A stretch of 64,000 bases of DNA from Lysobacteraceae bacterium PS02065 (GTDB lineage: Bacteria > Pseudomonadota > Gammaproteobacteria > Xanthomonadales > Rhodanobacteraceae): assembly GCA_029959555.1 (NCBI GenBank), contig JASCPI010000018.1, positions 27,013-91,012 on the forward strand, in the 5' to 3' direction. Shown piece after piece: positions 36,590-57,796 of this stretch (positions are counted from its first letter, which is position 1; every line of letters begins with the position of its first letter). The notes beneath the pieces were generated by a model. The model searched no databases and had not been told where the DNA came from. It saw only the letters and a list, made by a program, of their open reading frames with translations. Position numbers and translations under genes: made by a program.

Positions 36590-36627
36590 GAATCAGATTC
36601 CTGTGAAAAGCATCGATATCCGGCGGC

Positions 36628-36933
36628 TTACCAGCTCGCCTTGCGAAGACCCGGCACATCGCCGCGCATCGTCGCTTCGCGCAGCTTCATGCGGCCGAGG
36701 CCGAATTTCTTGTAGACGCTGCGCGAGCGACCCGTGAGGGCGCAGCGGCTGCGCTGGCGGCTCGGGCTCGAATCGCGCGGCAGCTTCTGGAGCTTCGTCG
36801 CCGCGTCGATCTTGTCCTCGTAAGAGGCCGTCGGGCTGCTGACGATCGCCTTGAGCTGCTCACGCTTGCTCGCGTGGCGCTTGACGAGCTTGGCGCGCTT
36901 GAGCTCGCGCTCGACCATGGAAGTCTTGGCCAT
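36628..36933 (-). CDS. rpsN: 30S ribosomal protein S14, zinc-free type
   Basis: 101 residues with a long N-terminal part ([20 protein letters not shown]) and [19 protein letters not shown] near the end. Only one cysteine is present, so this is the C-minus, zinc-independent long form typical of proteobacteria. Confidence 0.98.
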   Translation of the reverse strand: MAKTSMVERELKRAKLVKRHASKREQLKAIVSSPTASYEDKIDAATKLQKLPRDSSPSRQRSRCALTGRSRSVYKKFGLGRMKLREATMRGDVPGLRKASW

Positions 36934-36951
36934 TGCTGGATCCTGTCGCTG

Positions 36952-37494
36952 TTAGTTGCGGAACGGGAAGCCGAACGCTTCGAGCAGCGCCTTGGCTTCT
37001 TCGTCGGTGCGCGCAGTCGTGGTGACCGCGATGTCCATGCCACGCACGGCGTCGATCTGGTCGAAATCGATCTCCGGGAAGATGATCTGTTCCTTCACGC
37101 CCATGTTGTAGTTGCCGCGGCCGTCGAACGAACGACCCGAGATGCCGCGGAAGTCACGGACGCGCGGCAGCGAGATGTTCACGAGACGATCGATGAACTC
37201 GAACATCTGCGCGCGACGCAGCGTGACCTTGCAGCCGATCGGCCAGTTGTCACGGATCTTGAAGGTCGCGATCGACTTCTTCGACAACGTGATGATCGGC
37301 TTCTGGCCCGCGATCTTCGCCATGTCGGCGACCGCGTTCTCGAGGATCTTCTTGTTGCCGACGGCCTCGCCCACGCCCATGTTGAGCGTGACCTTGCTCA
37401 GGCGCGGAACCTGCATCGGATTCTGGTAACCGAAGCGCTCGGTGAGCTTCGGCACGATCTTCTCTTTGTAAATCGTCTCAAGACGCGTCGTCAT
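36952..37494 (-). CDS. rplE: 50S ribosomal protein L5
   Basis: 180 residues starting [17 protein letters not shown] with [14 protein letters not shown] and the C-terminal [16 protein letters not shown]5 joins 5S rRNA to P-site tRNA. The GAGG next to the rplX stop is its ribosome binding site; an upstream in-frame ATG is not needed. Confidence 0.98.
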   Translation of the reverse strand: MTTRLETIYKEKIVPKLTERFGYQNPMQVPRLSKVTLNMGVGEAVGNKKILENAVADMAKIAGQKPIITLSKKSIATFKIRDNWPIGCKVTLRRAQMFEFIDRLVNISLPRVRDFRGISGRSFDGRGNYNMGVKEQIIFPEIDFDQIDAVRGMDIAVTTTARTDEEAKALLEAFGFPFRN

Positions 37495-37502
37495 GGCGGA
37501 CC

Positions 37503-37817
37503 TCAAACGTCGATCATCTCGCCGGACGAGCGGAAGACGCGAACCTTGCGACCGTCTTCAAGAACCTTGAAGCCGACGCGTTCGCCCTTGCCCGTGGCGG
37601 AGTTGAGCAACTGCACGTTGGAAATGTCGATGGAAGCCTCGCGCTCGACGATGCCGCCCGGCTTGTTGGCCTGGGGGTTCGGCTTGGTGTGGCGCTTGAC
37701 GAGGTTGATGTTCTGGACGAACACGCGGTCGCCCGCGACGTTCAGAACCTCGCCCTTCTGGCCCTTGTTCTTGCCGGTGATCACGAGGACCTGATCACCC
37801 TTGCGGATACGGTTCAT
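37503..37817 (-). CDS. rplX: 50S ribosomal protein L24
   Basis: 104 residues with a KOW motif at the N-terminus ([20 protein letters not shown]) and [20 protein letters not shown]24 starts 50S assembly. It follows rplN by 12 bases. Confidence 0.98.
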   Translation of the reverse strand: MNRIRKGDQVLVITGKNKGQKGEVLNVAGDRVFVQNINLVKRHTKPNPQANKPGGIVEREASIDISNVQLLNSATGKGERVGFKVLEDGRKVRVFRSSGEMIDV

Positions 37818-37829
37818 GGCAGGTTCCCG

Positions 37830-38198
37830 TTACAGCACTTCAGGAGCGAGCGAGACGATCTTCATGAACTTCTCGCCGCGCAGCTCGCGCGTGACCGGCC
37901 CGAAGATGCGGGTGCCGATCGGCTCGAGCTTGTTGTTGAGGAGGACGGCCGCATTGCCGTCGAAGCGGATCAGCGAGCCGTCCGCGCGACGCACGCCCTT
38001 GCGGGTGCGCACGACGACGGCATCGTAGACTTCGCCCTTCTTGACCTTGCCGCGCGGAATCGCTTCACGCACCGACACCTTGATGACGTCGCCGATCTGC
38101 GCATAACGGCGCTTCGAACCACCGAGCACCTTGATGCACATCAGTTCGCGCGCTCCGCTGTTGTCCGCCGCGGCCAGCGTGGTCTGCATCTGGATCAT
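37830..38198 (-). CDS. rplN: 50S ribosomal protein L14
   Basis: 122 residues starting [20 protein letters not shown], with [19 protein letters not shown] and [20 protein letters not shown]. It is the first gene of the spc group and 27 bases after rpsQ, with no clear promoter in that gap. Confidence 0.98.
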   Translation of the reverse strand: MIQMQTTLAAADNSGARELMCIKVLGGSKRRYAQIGDVIKVSVREAIPRGKVKKGEVYDAVVVRTRKGVRRADGSLIRFDGNAAVLLNNKLEPIGTRIFGPVTRELRGEKFMKIVSLAPEVL

Positions 38199-38225
38199 TG
38201 GATTCTCCTAGTCGTCCCGGGCCGA

Positions 38226-38489
38226 TTACTGCTCGGCCCGCGTGACGATCTCGACCACGCGCCAGTTCTTGGTCTTGGACATCGGGCGGATCTCGGAGAT
38301 GCGCACGACGTCGCCTTCCTGGCACTCGCTGTTGGCGTCGTGGGCGTGCACCTTGGTGGAGCGACGCACGATCTTGCCGTACAGCGGATGCTGGACCTGG
38401 CGTTCCAGAAGCACGGTGACCGTCTTCTGCATCTTGTTGCTCACGACACGCCCTTCGAGCGTACGCGTCTTCTTTTCAGTCTCGCTCAT
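38226..38489 (-). CDS. rpsQ: 30S ribosomal protein S17
   Basis: 87 residues with [38 protein letters not shown] and [16 protein letters not shown]. It is the last gene of the S10 group. Confidence 0.98.
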   Translation of the reverse strand: MSETEKKTRTLEGRVVSNKMQKTVTVLLERQVQHPLYGKIVRRSTKVHAHDANSECQEGDVVRISEIRPMSKTKNWRVVEIVTRAEQ

Positions 38490-38501
38490 AGCAGGCCGTC
38501 C

Positions 38502-38687
38502 TTACTTCTTGCTGCCAAGCAGGGTCTTGACCTGCGCGATCTCGCGCCGGACCCGGCCGAACTGGTGGGTCTGCGTGAGCTGACCGGAGCCCTTCTGCAT
38601 GCGCAGGTTGAACTGCTCGCGGCGAAGCTCACCGAGATGCTCGTTCAGCTCTTTTTCCGACTTCTGGCGGAGATCTTTCAGTTCCAT
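38502..38687 (-). CDS. rpmC: 50S ribosomal protein L29
   Basis: 61 residues starting [18 protein letters not shown] with [15 protein letters not shown]. The ATG at 38687 shares its first base with the rplP stop (TGATG); a GTG one codon upstream is in frame but less like the family. Translation is probably coupled to rplP. Confidence 0.96.
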   Translation of the reverse strand: MELKDLRQKSEKELNEHLGELRREQFNLRMQKGSGQLTQTHQFGRVRREIAQVKTLLGSKK

Positions 38688-39100
38688 CACAGCACCGTTC
38701 TGGTCACAAACTGGGTCTGAACCGAGAGCTTCGCGGCCGCCAGGCGGAACGCCTCGCGCGCGGTGACCTCGTCGACACCCTCGATTTCATACAACATGCG
38801 GCCCGGCTGCACCGGCGCCACCCACAACTCGACATTGCCCTTGCCGTTGCCCATTCGGACTTCGATCGGCTTCTTGGTGATCGGCTTGTCCGGGAACACG
38901 CGGATCCAGAGCTTGCCGCCACGCTTCACGAAACGCGTGATGCAGCGACGTGCAGCTTCGATCTGGCGCGCGGTCAGGTGGCCGTGGGTCGTCGCCTTGA
39001 GTCCGAACGCGCCGAAGCTGACCTTCGTGGCGACGTACGACAGACCCGGGTTGCGGCCCTTGTGCACCTTGCGGTACTTGGTTCGCTTCGGTTGCAACAT
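38687..39100 (-). CDS. rplP: 50S ribosomal protein L16
   Basis: 137 residues starting [19 protein letters not shown], with [20 protein letters not shown] and [14 protein letters not shown]. The arginine in the VRMG stretch matches the residue hydroxylated by YcfD in E. coli. L16 lines the A site. Confidence 0.98.
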   Translation of the reverse strand: MLQPKRTKYRKVHKGRNPGLSYVATKVSFGAFGLKATTHGHLTARQIEAARRCITRFVKRGGKLWIRVFPDKPITKKPIEVRMGNGKGNVELWVAPVQPGRMLYEIEGVDEVTAREAFRLAAAKLSVQTQFVTRTVL

Positions 39101-39112
39101 GATCTGGATTCC

Positions 39113-39817
39113 TTACTTCGCCGGAGCCGACCGACGGGGCGCGCGCTCTTCGCTCGCCTCGGTCTTGGCTTCCTGCGTGGCCGCGTGGAGGTCGAAGATC
39201 TCGCCCTTGTAGATCCACACCTTGATGCCGATGATGCCGTACGTCGTCTTCGCCTCGGCCAGACCGTAGTCGATGTCCGCGCGCAGCGTATGCAGCGGGA
39301 CGCGACCCTCGCGAGCCCACTCGGAGCGCGCGATCTCGGCGCCGTTGAGGCGGCCGCCGACGTTGATCTTGATGCCGAGCGCACCGAGGCGCATCGCGTT
39401 CTGCACCGAGCGCTTCATCGCGCGACGGAACATGATGCGGCGCTCGAGCTGCTGGGCGATCGACTCGGCGACGAGCTGGGCATCGAGCTCGGGCTTGCGC
39501 ACTTCGCTCACGTTGATGTGCGCCGGAACGCCCATCACCTGCGAGACTTCCTTGCGCAGCTTCTCGATGTCCTCACCCTTCTTGCCGATGACGACGCCGG
39601 GGCGGGCGGTATGGATCGTCACGCGCGCCGTCTTGGCCGGGCGCTCGATCTGGATCTTCGAGATGCCGGCCTGGGCCAGCTTCTTCTTGAGCAGCTCGCG
39701 CACCTTGAGGTCCGCGGCGAGGTAGCCCGCGTAGTCGCGCTTGTTGGCAAACCACTTCGAGTTCCAGTCCTTGGCGATGCCGAGGCGGATACCGGTGGGA
39801 TTGACTTTATGACCCAT
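39113..39817 (-). CDS. rpsC: 30S ribosomal protein S3
   Basis: 234 residues starting [15 protein letters not shown] type II KH domain holds the IGKKGE loop, and the C-terminal domain has [21 protein letters not shown]3 lies at the mRNA entry. The short acidic/basic tail after residue 215 is normal for the group. Confidence 0.98.
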   Translation of the reverse strand: MGHKVNPTGIRLGIAKDWNSKWFANKRDYAGYLAADLKVRELLKKKLAQAGISKIQIERPAKTARVTIHTARPGVVIGKKGEDIEKLRKEVSQVMGVPAHINVSEVRKPELDAQLVAESIAQQLERRIMFRRAMKRSVQNAMRLGALGIKINVGGRLNGAEIARSEWAREGRVPLHTLRADIDYGLAEAKTTYGIIGIKVWIYKGEIFDLHAATQEAKTEASEERAPRRSAPAK

Positions 39818-39829
39818 CGTTGACGTCCT

Positions 39830-40159
39830 TTACTCGCCCACGACCACGGTGATGTGGCTGGTGCGCTTGGAGATACGGGTTCCACGGCCCTTGGCGCGGG
39901 CGTGCATGCGCTTGATGATCGGACCATCGTCGACGAAGATCTTCGCGACCTTCAGCTCGTCGACGTCGGCGCCGAGGTTGTTCTCGGCATTCGCGACCGC
40001 CGAGAGCAGCAGCTTCTTGACGAGGTGCGCCGCCTTCTTGTTGCTGAAGGCGAGCAGATGGGTCGCGTTGCCGACGGGCATGCCACGCACCTGATCGGCG
40101 ACGAGGCGGACTTTCTGTGCGGAGATGCGCGCACTGCGCAGAATCGCTTTGGCTTCCAC
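39830..40159 (-). CDS. rplV: 50S ribosomal protein L22
   Basis: 109 residues starting [20 protein letters not shown], with [20 protein letters not shown] and the exit-tunnel hairpin [19 protein letters not shown]. No tunnel deletion of the macrolide-resistance kind is seen. Confidence 0.98.
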   Translation of the reverse strand: MEAKAILRSARISAQKVRLVADQVRGMPVGNATHLLAFSNKKAAHLVKKLLLSAVANAENNLGADVDELKVAKIFVDDGPIIKRMHARAKGRGTRISKRTSHITVVVGE

Positions 40160-40171
40160 GAGGCGGTCTCC

Positions 40172-40456
40172 TTACTTCTTCTTGTCGGCGGCTTTCTTGT
40201 CGCCTGCGTGACCCTTGAACGTGCGGGTCACGGCGAACTCGCCGAGCTTGTGGCCAACCATGTTCTCGTTCACGAGCACGGGGACGTGCTGGCGACCGTT
40301 GTGGATGGCGAGGGTGAGGCCGACCATCTCCGGGGAGATCATCGAGCGGCGCGACCAGGTCTTGATCGGGCGCTTGTTGTTGGTCGCCGAGGCAACCTCC
40401 ACCTTCTTGAGCAGGTGGTGGTCGATGAACGGGCCTTTCTTCAGTGAACGAGCCAT
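40172..40456 (-). CDS. rpsS: 30S ribosomal protein S19
   Basis: 94 residues starting [19 protein letters not shown], with [20 protein letters not shown] and [21 protein letters not shown]19 pairs with S13 in the head. Confidence 0.98.
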   Translation of the reverse strand: MARSLKKGPFIDHHLLKKVEVASATNNKRPIKTWSRRSMISPEMVGLTLAIHNGRQHVPVLVNENMVGHKLGEFAVTRTFKGHAGDKKAADKKK

Positions 40457-40464
40457 GATCTACC

Positions 40465-41292
40465 TCAACCCCTGCGATCGCGCACGATGAATTGGTCGGT
40501 GCGCTTGTTCTTGCGCGTCTTGTAGCCCTTGGTGGGCATGCCCCACGGCGACACCGGGTGCGGGTTGCCCTGGCCGGCCTTCGCCTCGCCACCACCGTGC
40601 GGATGGTCGACGGGGTTCATGGCCGCACCGCGAACGGTCGGGCGCACGCCGCGCCAGCGACTCGCACCGGCCTTGCCGAGCTTCTCGAGGCTGTGCTCGG
40701 TGTTGCCGACTTCGCCGATGGTCGCGCGGCACTCGGCCGGAACCTTGCGCATCTCGCCCGAACGCAGGCGCAGCGTGGCGTGGCCACCCTCGCGGGCGAC
40801 GAGCTGCGCCGAAGCACCGGCGGCACGCGCGAGCTGGGCGCCCTTGCCGGGCTTCATCTCGATGCAGTGCACGGTCGAACCGATCGGGATGTTGCGCAGC
40901 GGCAGCGAGTTTCCGATCTTGATCGGCGCCTCGCGACCGGCCATGAGCTGGTCGCCGACCTGCGCGCCCTTCGGCGCGATGATGTAGCGGCGCTCACCGT
41001 CGACGAACAGCAGCAGCGCGATGTGCGCGGTGCGGTTCGGATCGTACTCGATGCGCTCGATGCGGCAGGCGATGCCTTCCTTGTCGCGCTTGAAGTCGAT
41101 GATGCGGTAATGCTGCTTCGAACCACCGCCCTTGTGGCGGGTGGTGATGCGGCCGTAGTGGTTGCGGCCGCCCGTCTTGTTCTGCGACTCGGTCAGCGGC
41201 GCATAGGGCGAGCCCTTGTGCAGGCCCGGCGTCTTGACGCGGACCGCGGAGCGGCGACCTGCCGAAGTCGGCTTGAGAGTGATCAGTGCCAT
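40465..41292 (-). CDS. rplB: 50S ribosomal protein L2
   Basis: 275 residues starting [19 protein letters not shown]. The C-terminal [12 protein letters not shown] loop carries the histidine important near the peptidyl-transferase centre, and [19 protein letters not shown] lies in the N-terminal half. Length is normal (273-276). Confidence 0.98.
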   Translation of the reverse strand: MALITLKPTSAGRRSAVRVKTPGLHKGSPYAPLTESQNKTGGRNHYGRITTRHKGGGSKQHYRIIDFKRDKEGIACRIERIEYDPNRTAHIALLLFVDGERRYIIAPKGAQVGDQLMAGREAPIKIGNSLPLRNIPIGSTVHCIEMKPGKGAQLARAAGASAQLVAREGGHATLRLRSGEMRKVPAECRATIGEVGNTEHSLEKLGKAGASRWRGVRPTVRGAAMNPVDHPHGGGEAKAGQGNPHPVSPWGMPTKGYKTRKNKRTDQFIVRDRRG

Positions 41293-41304
41293 GGATTATC
41301 CGCC

Positions 41305-41595
41305 TCAGGCCTTGGCCATCACGTCGATGGACTGGCCATCGCCAAGGCGCACATACGCCTTGCGCTTGTTGCCACGCGTGCCGGCACGCTGACGGAACGA
41401 CTTGGTCTTCCCTTTCAGGTTGACCACGTTGACCGCCTCGACCTTCACGTTGAAGAGCTGCTCGACCGCCTCCTTGACGTCCGCCTTGGTGGCGGTCAGG
41501 GCGACTTCGAACACGTACTGGTTCGTTTCCTGCGCACGCGCCGTCTTCTCGGAGACGAGCGGAGCGCGCAGCACGCTGTAGAGAGCCTCTTTCAT
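41305..41595 (-). CDS. rplW: 50S ribosomal protein L23
   Basis: 96 residues from the ATG at 41595 ([18 protein letters not shown]), which overlaps the rplD stop by four bases (ATGA) and has GAGGAG eight bases ahead. A GTG three codons upstream would be too close to that site. L23 is the docking point for trigger factor and SRP at the exit tunnel. Confidence 0.97.
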   Translation of the reverse strand: MKEALYSVLRAPLVSEKTARAQETNQYVFEVALTATKADVKEAVEQLFNVKVEAVNVVNLKGKTKSFRQRAGTRGNKRKAYVRLGDGQSIDVMAKA

Positions 41596-42194
41596 GCCAG
41601 CCACTCCTCGATCTTCTTGATCGACTCGACCGTCAGCACGACCTGGTCGGCGCCCACGAGGCTGACCGGATCGATCGCGGCAGCGTCGACGACATGCACA
41701 TACGGGATGTTGCGGGCGGCGAGATACAGCGCCTCGGGCGCGTTCTCCGACACGAGGACCGTACGACCCGACGCCTCGAGCTCGGCGAGCTTGCCGACGA
41801 GGCCGCGCGTCTTCGGCTGGTCGATGCCGAACGACTCGATCACGCGCAGGCGACCCTGGCGGTTGAGCTCGGACAGGATCGACGCGAGCGCGCCGCGGAA
41901 CATCTTGCGGTTGATCTTCTGCGCGAAGCTGCGCGGACGCGCAGCGAACGCACGGCCACCGCCGACGAAGATCGGAGCGCGGTAATCGCCGTGACGCGCG
42001 CCGCCGCCCTTCTGCTTCTTGAACTTCTTGGTGGTGCCGGACAGGTCCGAGCGCGACTTCTGTGCCTTGGTGCCAGAGCGACCCGCATTGCGGTACGCGG
42101 TGACGACCTGGTGCACGAGATCCTCGCGGAACTCGAGACCGAAGACGGCCTCGGAGACATTCACGGGGTTGGAGCCGATGACATTGAGTTCCAT
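41592..42194 (-). CDS. rplD: 50S ribosomal protein L4
   Basis: 200 residues starting [19 protein letters not shown], with the tunnel loop [18 protein letters not shown] and the C-terminal [19 protein letters not shown]. In E. coli L4 represses the S10 operon by attenuation in its leader, which gives interest to the hairpin ahead of rpsJ. Confidence 0.98.
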   Translation of the reverse strand: MELNVIGSNPVNVSEAVFGLEFREDLVHQVVTAYRNAGRSGTKAQKSRSDLSGTTKKFKKQKGGGARHGDYRAPIFVGGGRAFAARPRSFAQKINRKMFRGALASILSELNRQGRLRVIESFGIDQPKTRGLVGKLAELEASGRTVLVSENAPEALYLAARNIPYVHVVDAAAIDPVSLVGADQVVLTVESIKKIEEWLA

Positions 42195-42205
42195 GACGTC
42201 GCTCC

Positions 42206-42847
42206 TCAAGCCTTGACCGCGGGACGGATGATGACGTTGCCGCCCGGTGCGCCAGGGATCGAACCCTTGACCGCGATCAGGTGGCGCTCGCTGTCGATCT
42301 TCACGACCTCGAGGTTCATCGACGAGCGACGAACGGCACCCATGTGGCCCGACATCTTCTTGCCCGGGAACACACGGCCCGGCGTCTGGCGCTGGCCGAT
42401 CGAGCCCGGCGAACGATGCGACAGCGAGTTGCCGTGCGTCGCGTCGCCCATCGTGAAGTGATGGCGCTTGATGGTGCCCTGGAAGCCCTTGCCCTTCGTG
42501 ACGCCTGCGACGTCGACGATCTGGCCGACCGAGAACACCTCGTCAGCCTTGAGCTCGCCGCCCACGCTGAACTTGCCGAGGTCGTCCGCTTCGACGCGGA
42601 ACTCCCACAACCCACGCCCCGCCTCGACCTTCGCCTTCGCGTAGTGGCCGGAGAGCGGCTTGTTGATCAGCGCGGCGCGCTTGATGCCCGCCGTCACCTG
42701 GACGGCGTTGTAGCCGTCGATCTCCGTCGTCTTCACCTGCGTCACGCGGTTCGGGGTCGCTTCAATCAGCGTCACCGGAACCGAGCGGCCGTCGTCGGTG
42801 AAGACTCGGCTCATGCCGCACTTGCGGCCTACCAATCCGATACTCAT
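42206..42847 (-). CDS. rplC: 50S ribosomal protein L3
   Basis: 213 residues starting [20 protein letters not shown], with [20 protein letters not shown]. The glutamine in [11 protein letters not shown] is the residue methylated by PrmB in enterics. L3 nucleates 50S assembly. Confidence 0.98.
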   Translation of the reverse strand: MSIGLVGRKCGMSRVFTDDGRSVPVTLIEATPNRVTQVKTTEIDGYNAVQVTAGIKRAALINKPLSGHYAKAKVEAGRGLWEFRVEADDLGKFSVGGELKADEVFSVGQIVDVAGVTKGKGFQGTIKRHHFTMGDATHGNSLSHRSPGSIGQRQTPGRVFPGKKMSGHMGAVRRSSMNLEVVKIDSERHLIAVKGSIPGAPGGNVIIRPAVKA

Positions 42848-42871
42848 CGTCGTGTCCTATCGCTGCCGCTA

Positions 42872-43183
42872 TCAGTAAAGCTTGATCTGGACGTCCACAC
42901 CGGCCGCCAGGTCGAGCTTCATGAGGGCATCCACGGTCTTGTCATTGGGATCCACGATATCCAGCACGCGCTTGTGGATCCGCGTCTCGTACTGGTCACG
43001 CGCATCCTTGTCGGCGTGCGGCGACACCAGAATCGTGTAGCGCTCGATCTTGGTCGGCAGGGGGATCGGGCCTCGCACCTGCGCACCCGTGCGCTTCGCG
43101 GTTTCGACGATCTCGCTCGCCGAACGGTCGATCAGGCGGTGGTCGAAAGCCTTGAGCCTGATGCGGATCTTCTGGTCTGCCAT
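42872..43183 (-). CDS. rpsJ: 30S ribosomal protein S10
   Basis: 103 residues starting [19 protein letters not shown], with [19 protein letters not shown]. The ATG at 43183 has CAGGA nine bases ahead; an ATG three codons upstream is too close to it. S10 also forms the NusB-S10 antitermination complex and binds NusG. It is the first gene of the S10 operon. Confidence 0.98.
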   Translation of the reverse strand: MADQKIRIRLKAFDHRLIDRSASEIVETAKRTGAQVRGPIPLPTKIERYTILVSPHADKDARDQYETRIHKRVLDIVDPNDKTVDALMKLDLAAGVDVQIKLY

Positions 43184-43241
43184 TGCAGTCATTCCTGGAG
43201 ATAAAGAGCGTCGGGAGCCACCTCGGTGGATGGTTCCCCAG

Positions 43242-43271
43242 AAAAACGAAAACGGACCGAAATCCGGTCCG
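43242..43271 (-). terminator. Intrinsic terminator-like hairpin just ahead of rpsJ
   Basis: CGGACCG and CGGTCCG pair around ATTT-rich loop bases and are followed on the minus strand by TTTTCGTTTTT. It ends transcripts from tuf1. Because the S10 promoter candidate lies just upstream of it, the same hairpin would also stand at the 5' end of the S10 message. Confidence 0.8.
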
Positions 43272-43283
43272 CCGAGACATGAG

Positions 43284-43313
43284 AGTGTAATACGCGCCAA
43301 ACCACCCCGTCAA
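43284..43313 (-). promoter_or_regulatory. Candidate S10-operon promoter
   Basis: TTGACG and TACACT are 18 bases apart on the minus strand. The predicted start near 43277 lies six bases before the terminator-like hairpin and about 94 bases before rpsJ. The rest of the 305-base tuf1-rpsJ gap has no gene. Confidence 0.55.
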
Positions 43314-43458
43314 CACACGGTGGCGATCCGATGCACGCATCCCTGTCCGGCGAACACGAGGCGCATCCTGCCCCTCTTTTCGCTGTAGTGGCCCGGCGCA
43401 ATGGCGAGGCCTTGGTGTCGCTTCACCGGCGCCACGACGAGCGTGGCGCGGTGATCAC

Positions 43459-43482
43459 GGCACCCGCCCGAAGGCGGGTGCC
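43459..43482 (-). terminator. UUCG-capped hairpin after tuf1
   Basis: GGCACCCGCC and GGCGGGTGCC form a perfect ten-bp stem closed, on the minus strand, by a TTCG tetraloop, seven bases after the tuf1 stop. No U-tract follows; it probably protects the tuf1 3' end. Confidence 0.55.
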
Positions 43483-43488
43483 TGGTAC

Positions 43489-44679
<1,191 letters not shown>

Positions 44680-44716
44680 GGCTCAAACCTCAAAACGAAT
44701 CGAATGGGGGGATGGA

Positions 44717-46807
<2,091 letters not shown>

Positions 46808-46832
46808 GGTCTTTCACCTCAAAAAAACGGGG

Positions 46833-47300
46833 TTACCAGCGGTAATGCGAGAACGCCTTGTTGGCTTCCGCCATGCGATGCGTCTCTTCGCGCTTCTTCA
46901 CCGCGCCGCCACGGCTCTCGGCCGCGTCGACGAGCTCGGCAGCGAGCTTGCGCGGCATCGAGTTCTCGCCGCGCTTGCGCGCCGACTCGATCAGCCAGCG
47001 CATCGCCAGCGCCATGCGGCGGGCCGAACGCACTTCGACGGGGACCTGGTAGGTCGCACCACCGACGCGGCGCGACTTGACCTCAACGGCCGGCGCGACG
47101 TTGCTCAGCGCCTTCTCGACGACACTCACCGGCTCGGCGTGCTTCTGGCCGATCTGGTCGAGCGCACCGTAGACGATCTTCTCGGCCACTGACTTCTTGC
47201 CGCTCTGCATCACCATGTTGATGAAGCGAGCGATCGTGTCGCTGCCGTGCTTCGGGTCGGGCAGCGTGGTACGACTGGGATTGGAGCCTTTACGCGACAT
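46833..47300 (-). CDS. rpsG: 30S ribosomal protein S7
   Basis: 155 residues with [38 protein letters not shown] and [14 protein letters not shown] at the end. S7 organises the 30S head and in enterics represses the str operon. Confidence 0.98.
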   Translation of the reverse strand: MSRKGSNPSRTTLPDPKHGSDTIARFINMVMQSGKKSVAEKIVYGALDQIGQKHAEPVSVVEKALSNVAPAVEVKSRRVGGATYQVPVEVRSARRMALAMRWLIESARKRGENSMPRKLAAELVDAAESRGGAVKKREETHRMAEANKAFSHYRW

Positions 47301-47324
47301 GGTTCAAGCCTTGCTTGGTTGTGC

Positions 47325-47699
<375 letters not shown>

Positions 47700-47710
47700 G
47701 CGATATGAGC

Positions 47711-47748
47711 CCTAAGAAACAAAAGACAGGCCGAGTGAACCCGGCCTG
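47711..47748 (-). terminator. Intrinsic terminator-like hairpin just ahead of rpsL
   Basis: CAGGCCG and CGGCCTG pair around an eight-base loop and are followed on the minus strand by TCTTTTGTTTCTT. It ends rpoBC transcripts, but only 11 bases separate it from the rpsL start, and the rpsL promoter candidate is upstream of it. Confidence 0.75.
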
Positions 47749-47760
47749 CCCAGAAGCGGG

Positions 47761-47790
47761 AGTTTAACGTCCAGGCGAAGACACCGTCAA
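47761..47790 (-). promoter_or_regulatory. Candidate str-operon promoter
   Basis: TTGACG and TAAACT are 18 bases apart on the minus strand. The predicted start near 47754 is six bases before the terminator-like hairpin, the same layout as before rpsJ. Confidence 0.55.
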
Positions 47791-47893
47791 GGCGCCCCAC
47801 CCCACGTTCGCATCCATTCGCTCGAACACGAGGCCGCTTCCAGCAGCCTCTTTTCGATGTAAGGTCTTCAACCGGCCGAAGCCGGGGTCACGC

Positions 47894-52099
<4,206 letters not shown>

Positions 52100-52125
52100 G
52101 GGATTCTCCTGAGCTCAGCGGCCGA

Positions 52126-56280
<4,155 letters not shown>

Positions 56281-56339
56281 CGTGGGGTACCGCCTCGGAG
56301 CTTTGGTCGGCACGGGCTATGCCGACGGGGTTTGAAAGC

Positions 56340-56405
56340 CGGGAATCGTGATTCGGGATGCGTGGGAGCCTTGTCGTGTCCACGCATTCCGGATCGCGAA
56401 TCCCG
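56340..56405. repeat. REP-like palindrome between rplL and rpoB
   Basis: Two 26-base arms, with four mismatches and a 15-base loop, form a long hairpin that begins CGGGAATCG. A second element at 63903-63942 begins ATCGGGAATCGGG. The shared GGGAATCG ends suggest a family of dispersed intergenic palindromes, as known in Xanthomonas relatives. Confidence 0.6.
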
Positions 56406-56422
56406 TTCGTGCAACGGACAAA

Positions 56423-56446
56423 GCCCGGGGGCTCTCGCCCCCAGGC
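56423..56446 (-). terminator. Attenuator-like hairpin between rplL and rpoB
   Basis: GGGGGC and GCCCCC form a six-bp stem with a four-base loop, extended by three pairs after a mismatch, then TTTG on the minus strand. E. coli has a partial terminator at this same place that lowers rpoBC relative to rplJL; this could be its counterpart. Confidence 0.55.
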
Positions 56447-56485
56447 CTGCCTGTTACTGGCCGAATAACCGACGCAAAGCGTCGC

Positions 56486-56854
56486 TTACTTGATCTCGAC
56501 GGTGGCGCCGGCGGCTTCGAGATCCTTCTTCATCTTCGCGGCGTCGTCCTTGCTCACGGCTTCCTTGATGGTGCCGGTGGCTTCGACGAGGTCCTTCGCT
56601 TCCTTCAGGCCCAGGCCCGTGATGGCGCGGACGGCCTTGATGACTTCGACCTTCTTCTCGCCGGCCGACTTCAGGATGACGTTGAACTCGGTCTGCTCCT
56701 CGACCGGAGCCGCGGCAGCGGCCGGGCCGGCAGCCATGACCGGGGCGGCGGCGGAGACGCCGAACTTCTCTTCGATCGCCTTGACCAGCTCCATCACTTC
56801 GATGAGGGTCTTGCCAGCGATGGCTTCGACGATCTGCTCGTTGGAAAGGGACAT
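56486..56854 (-). CDS. rplL: 50S ribosomal protein L7/L12
   Basis: 122 residues. The N-terminal dimerisation part starts [20 protein letters not shown]; an Ala/Pro hinge (about 37-52) leads to the C-terminal domain with [20 protein letters not shown] that recruits translation GTPases. Confidence 0.98.
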   Translation of the reverse strand: MSLSNEQIVEAIAGKTLIEVMELVKAIEEKFGVSAAAPVMAAGPAAAAAPVEEQTEFNVILKSAGEKKVEVIKAVRAITGLGLKEAKDLVEATGTIKEAVSKDDAAKMKKDLEAAGATVEIK

Positions 56855-56913
56855 TGTGATTACCTCGGAAAAATGTACTGGAATGGGATTCTGCGGATCG
56901 CGAACGATCGCGA

Positions 56914-57444
56914 TCAGGCCGTCTCGGCCTCGGGTTCGGCAACCGCTTCGTCGCCACCGCCCTGCTTGTCGGCGATCGCCTTGACGGCGCGCGCGAACAT
57001 GCTGGCCGGCTCGGCGAGGACACGGGCGAGCATCGCCAGGGCCTGGTCGCGGGTCGGCAGCGAGGCGAGGACCTCGACGTGGCCGGCCGGATACTGCTGG
57101 CCACCGACGGCGACGACCTTGGGCTGCAACTTGTCGTTGCCCTTGGCGAATTCCTTGATCAGGCGACCGGCAGCGCCGGGCTCCTCGGTCGAGAACGCGT
57201 ACAGCAGCGGACCGACGAGCGAGTCCTTGACGCACTCGAACTCGGTGCCGGCGACGGCGCGCGACGCCAGCGTGTTCTTGACGACTCGCAAGTACACACC
57301 GGTTTCGCGGGCCTTCTTGCGCATCGCGGTCAACTGCTCGACCGTGGTGCCTGCGTACTCGGCTGCGATCAGGGAGTGGGCCGAGGCTGCGACCTTTGCC
57401 AACTCGGCCACAACTTCTTGCTTCTGGGACAGATTAAGAGCCAT
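56914..57444 (-). CDS. rplJ: 50S ribosomal protein L10
   Basis: 176 residues starting [19 protein letters not shown], with [13 protein letters not shown] and a C-terminal helix that carries the L12 dimers. GGAGGAGTG is its ribosome binding site. In enterics the L10-L12 complex represses its own message by binding the leader. Confidence 0.98.
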   Translation of the reverse strand: MALNLSQKQEVVAELAKVAASAHSLIAAEYAGTTVEQLTAMRKKARETGVYLRVVKNTLASRAVAGTEFECVKDSLVGPLLYAFSTEEPGAAGRLIKEFAKGNDKLQPKVVAVGGQQYPAGHVEVLASLPTRDQALAMLARVLAEPASMFARAVKAIADKQGGGDEAVAEPEAETA

Positions 57445-57640
57445 TGCACTCCTCCAATTGAACTCCGCTCGCGACTCCTGCCGCTTGCGGTCCTGGGCGC
57501 CGCCGGATCCGTGGCGACGGGAACGCCTGTGGCGTTCCGGTGGTGGCCTCTCTGAGGATCCGTCCAGTCATCCGGAGCAGAAACCTTCCAGCGAGGGGCA
57601 CCATCTACGCAGGCTTGCGTTTTGAGACCTCGACCTCCGT
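57445..57640 (-). promoter_or_regulatory. rplJ leader, candidate L10 autoregulatory element
   Basis: The 352-base gap rplA-rplJ has no gene. Its rplJ-proximal part has, on the minus strand, AAAACGCAAGCC followed by TGCGTAGATGGTGCCCC (57595-57617 area), which recalls gammaproteobacterial L10 leaders, and a hairpin GGAACGCC/GGCGTTCC at 57520-57538. The remaining bases to 57796 show no convincing promoter by eye. Confidence 0.5.
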
Positions 57641-57796
57641 GGACCGGGACGATCCGTGCAACACGTGCATCCTTGCTTCCCGGCCCCGAGGCGTCGGTCG
57701 CCTGCGGTCTTTGACGGCCGCTCCCTCCGCACGCGGCGGGAACGCCCTCAAAATGTCACGCGCGGCCGCCCTGCGACGGCCACGCGCCTTGGATCA

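Noticed and set aside
37494..37506. Upstream start for rplE adding four residues
   Set aside because: It would overlap the rplX stop, and the binding site GAGG fits the ATG at 37494.
43201..43488. Short genes in the tuf1-rpsJ gap
   Set aside because: The small frames there have no binding sites and cover the promoter and hairpins.
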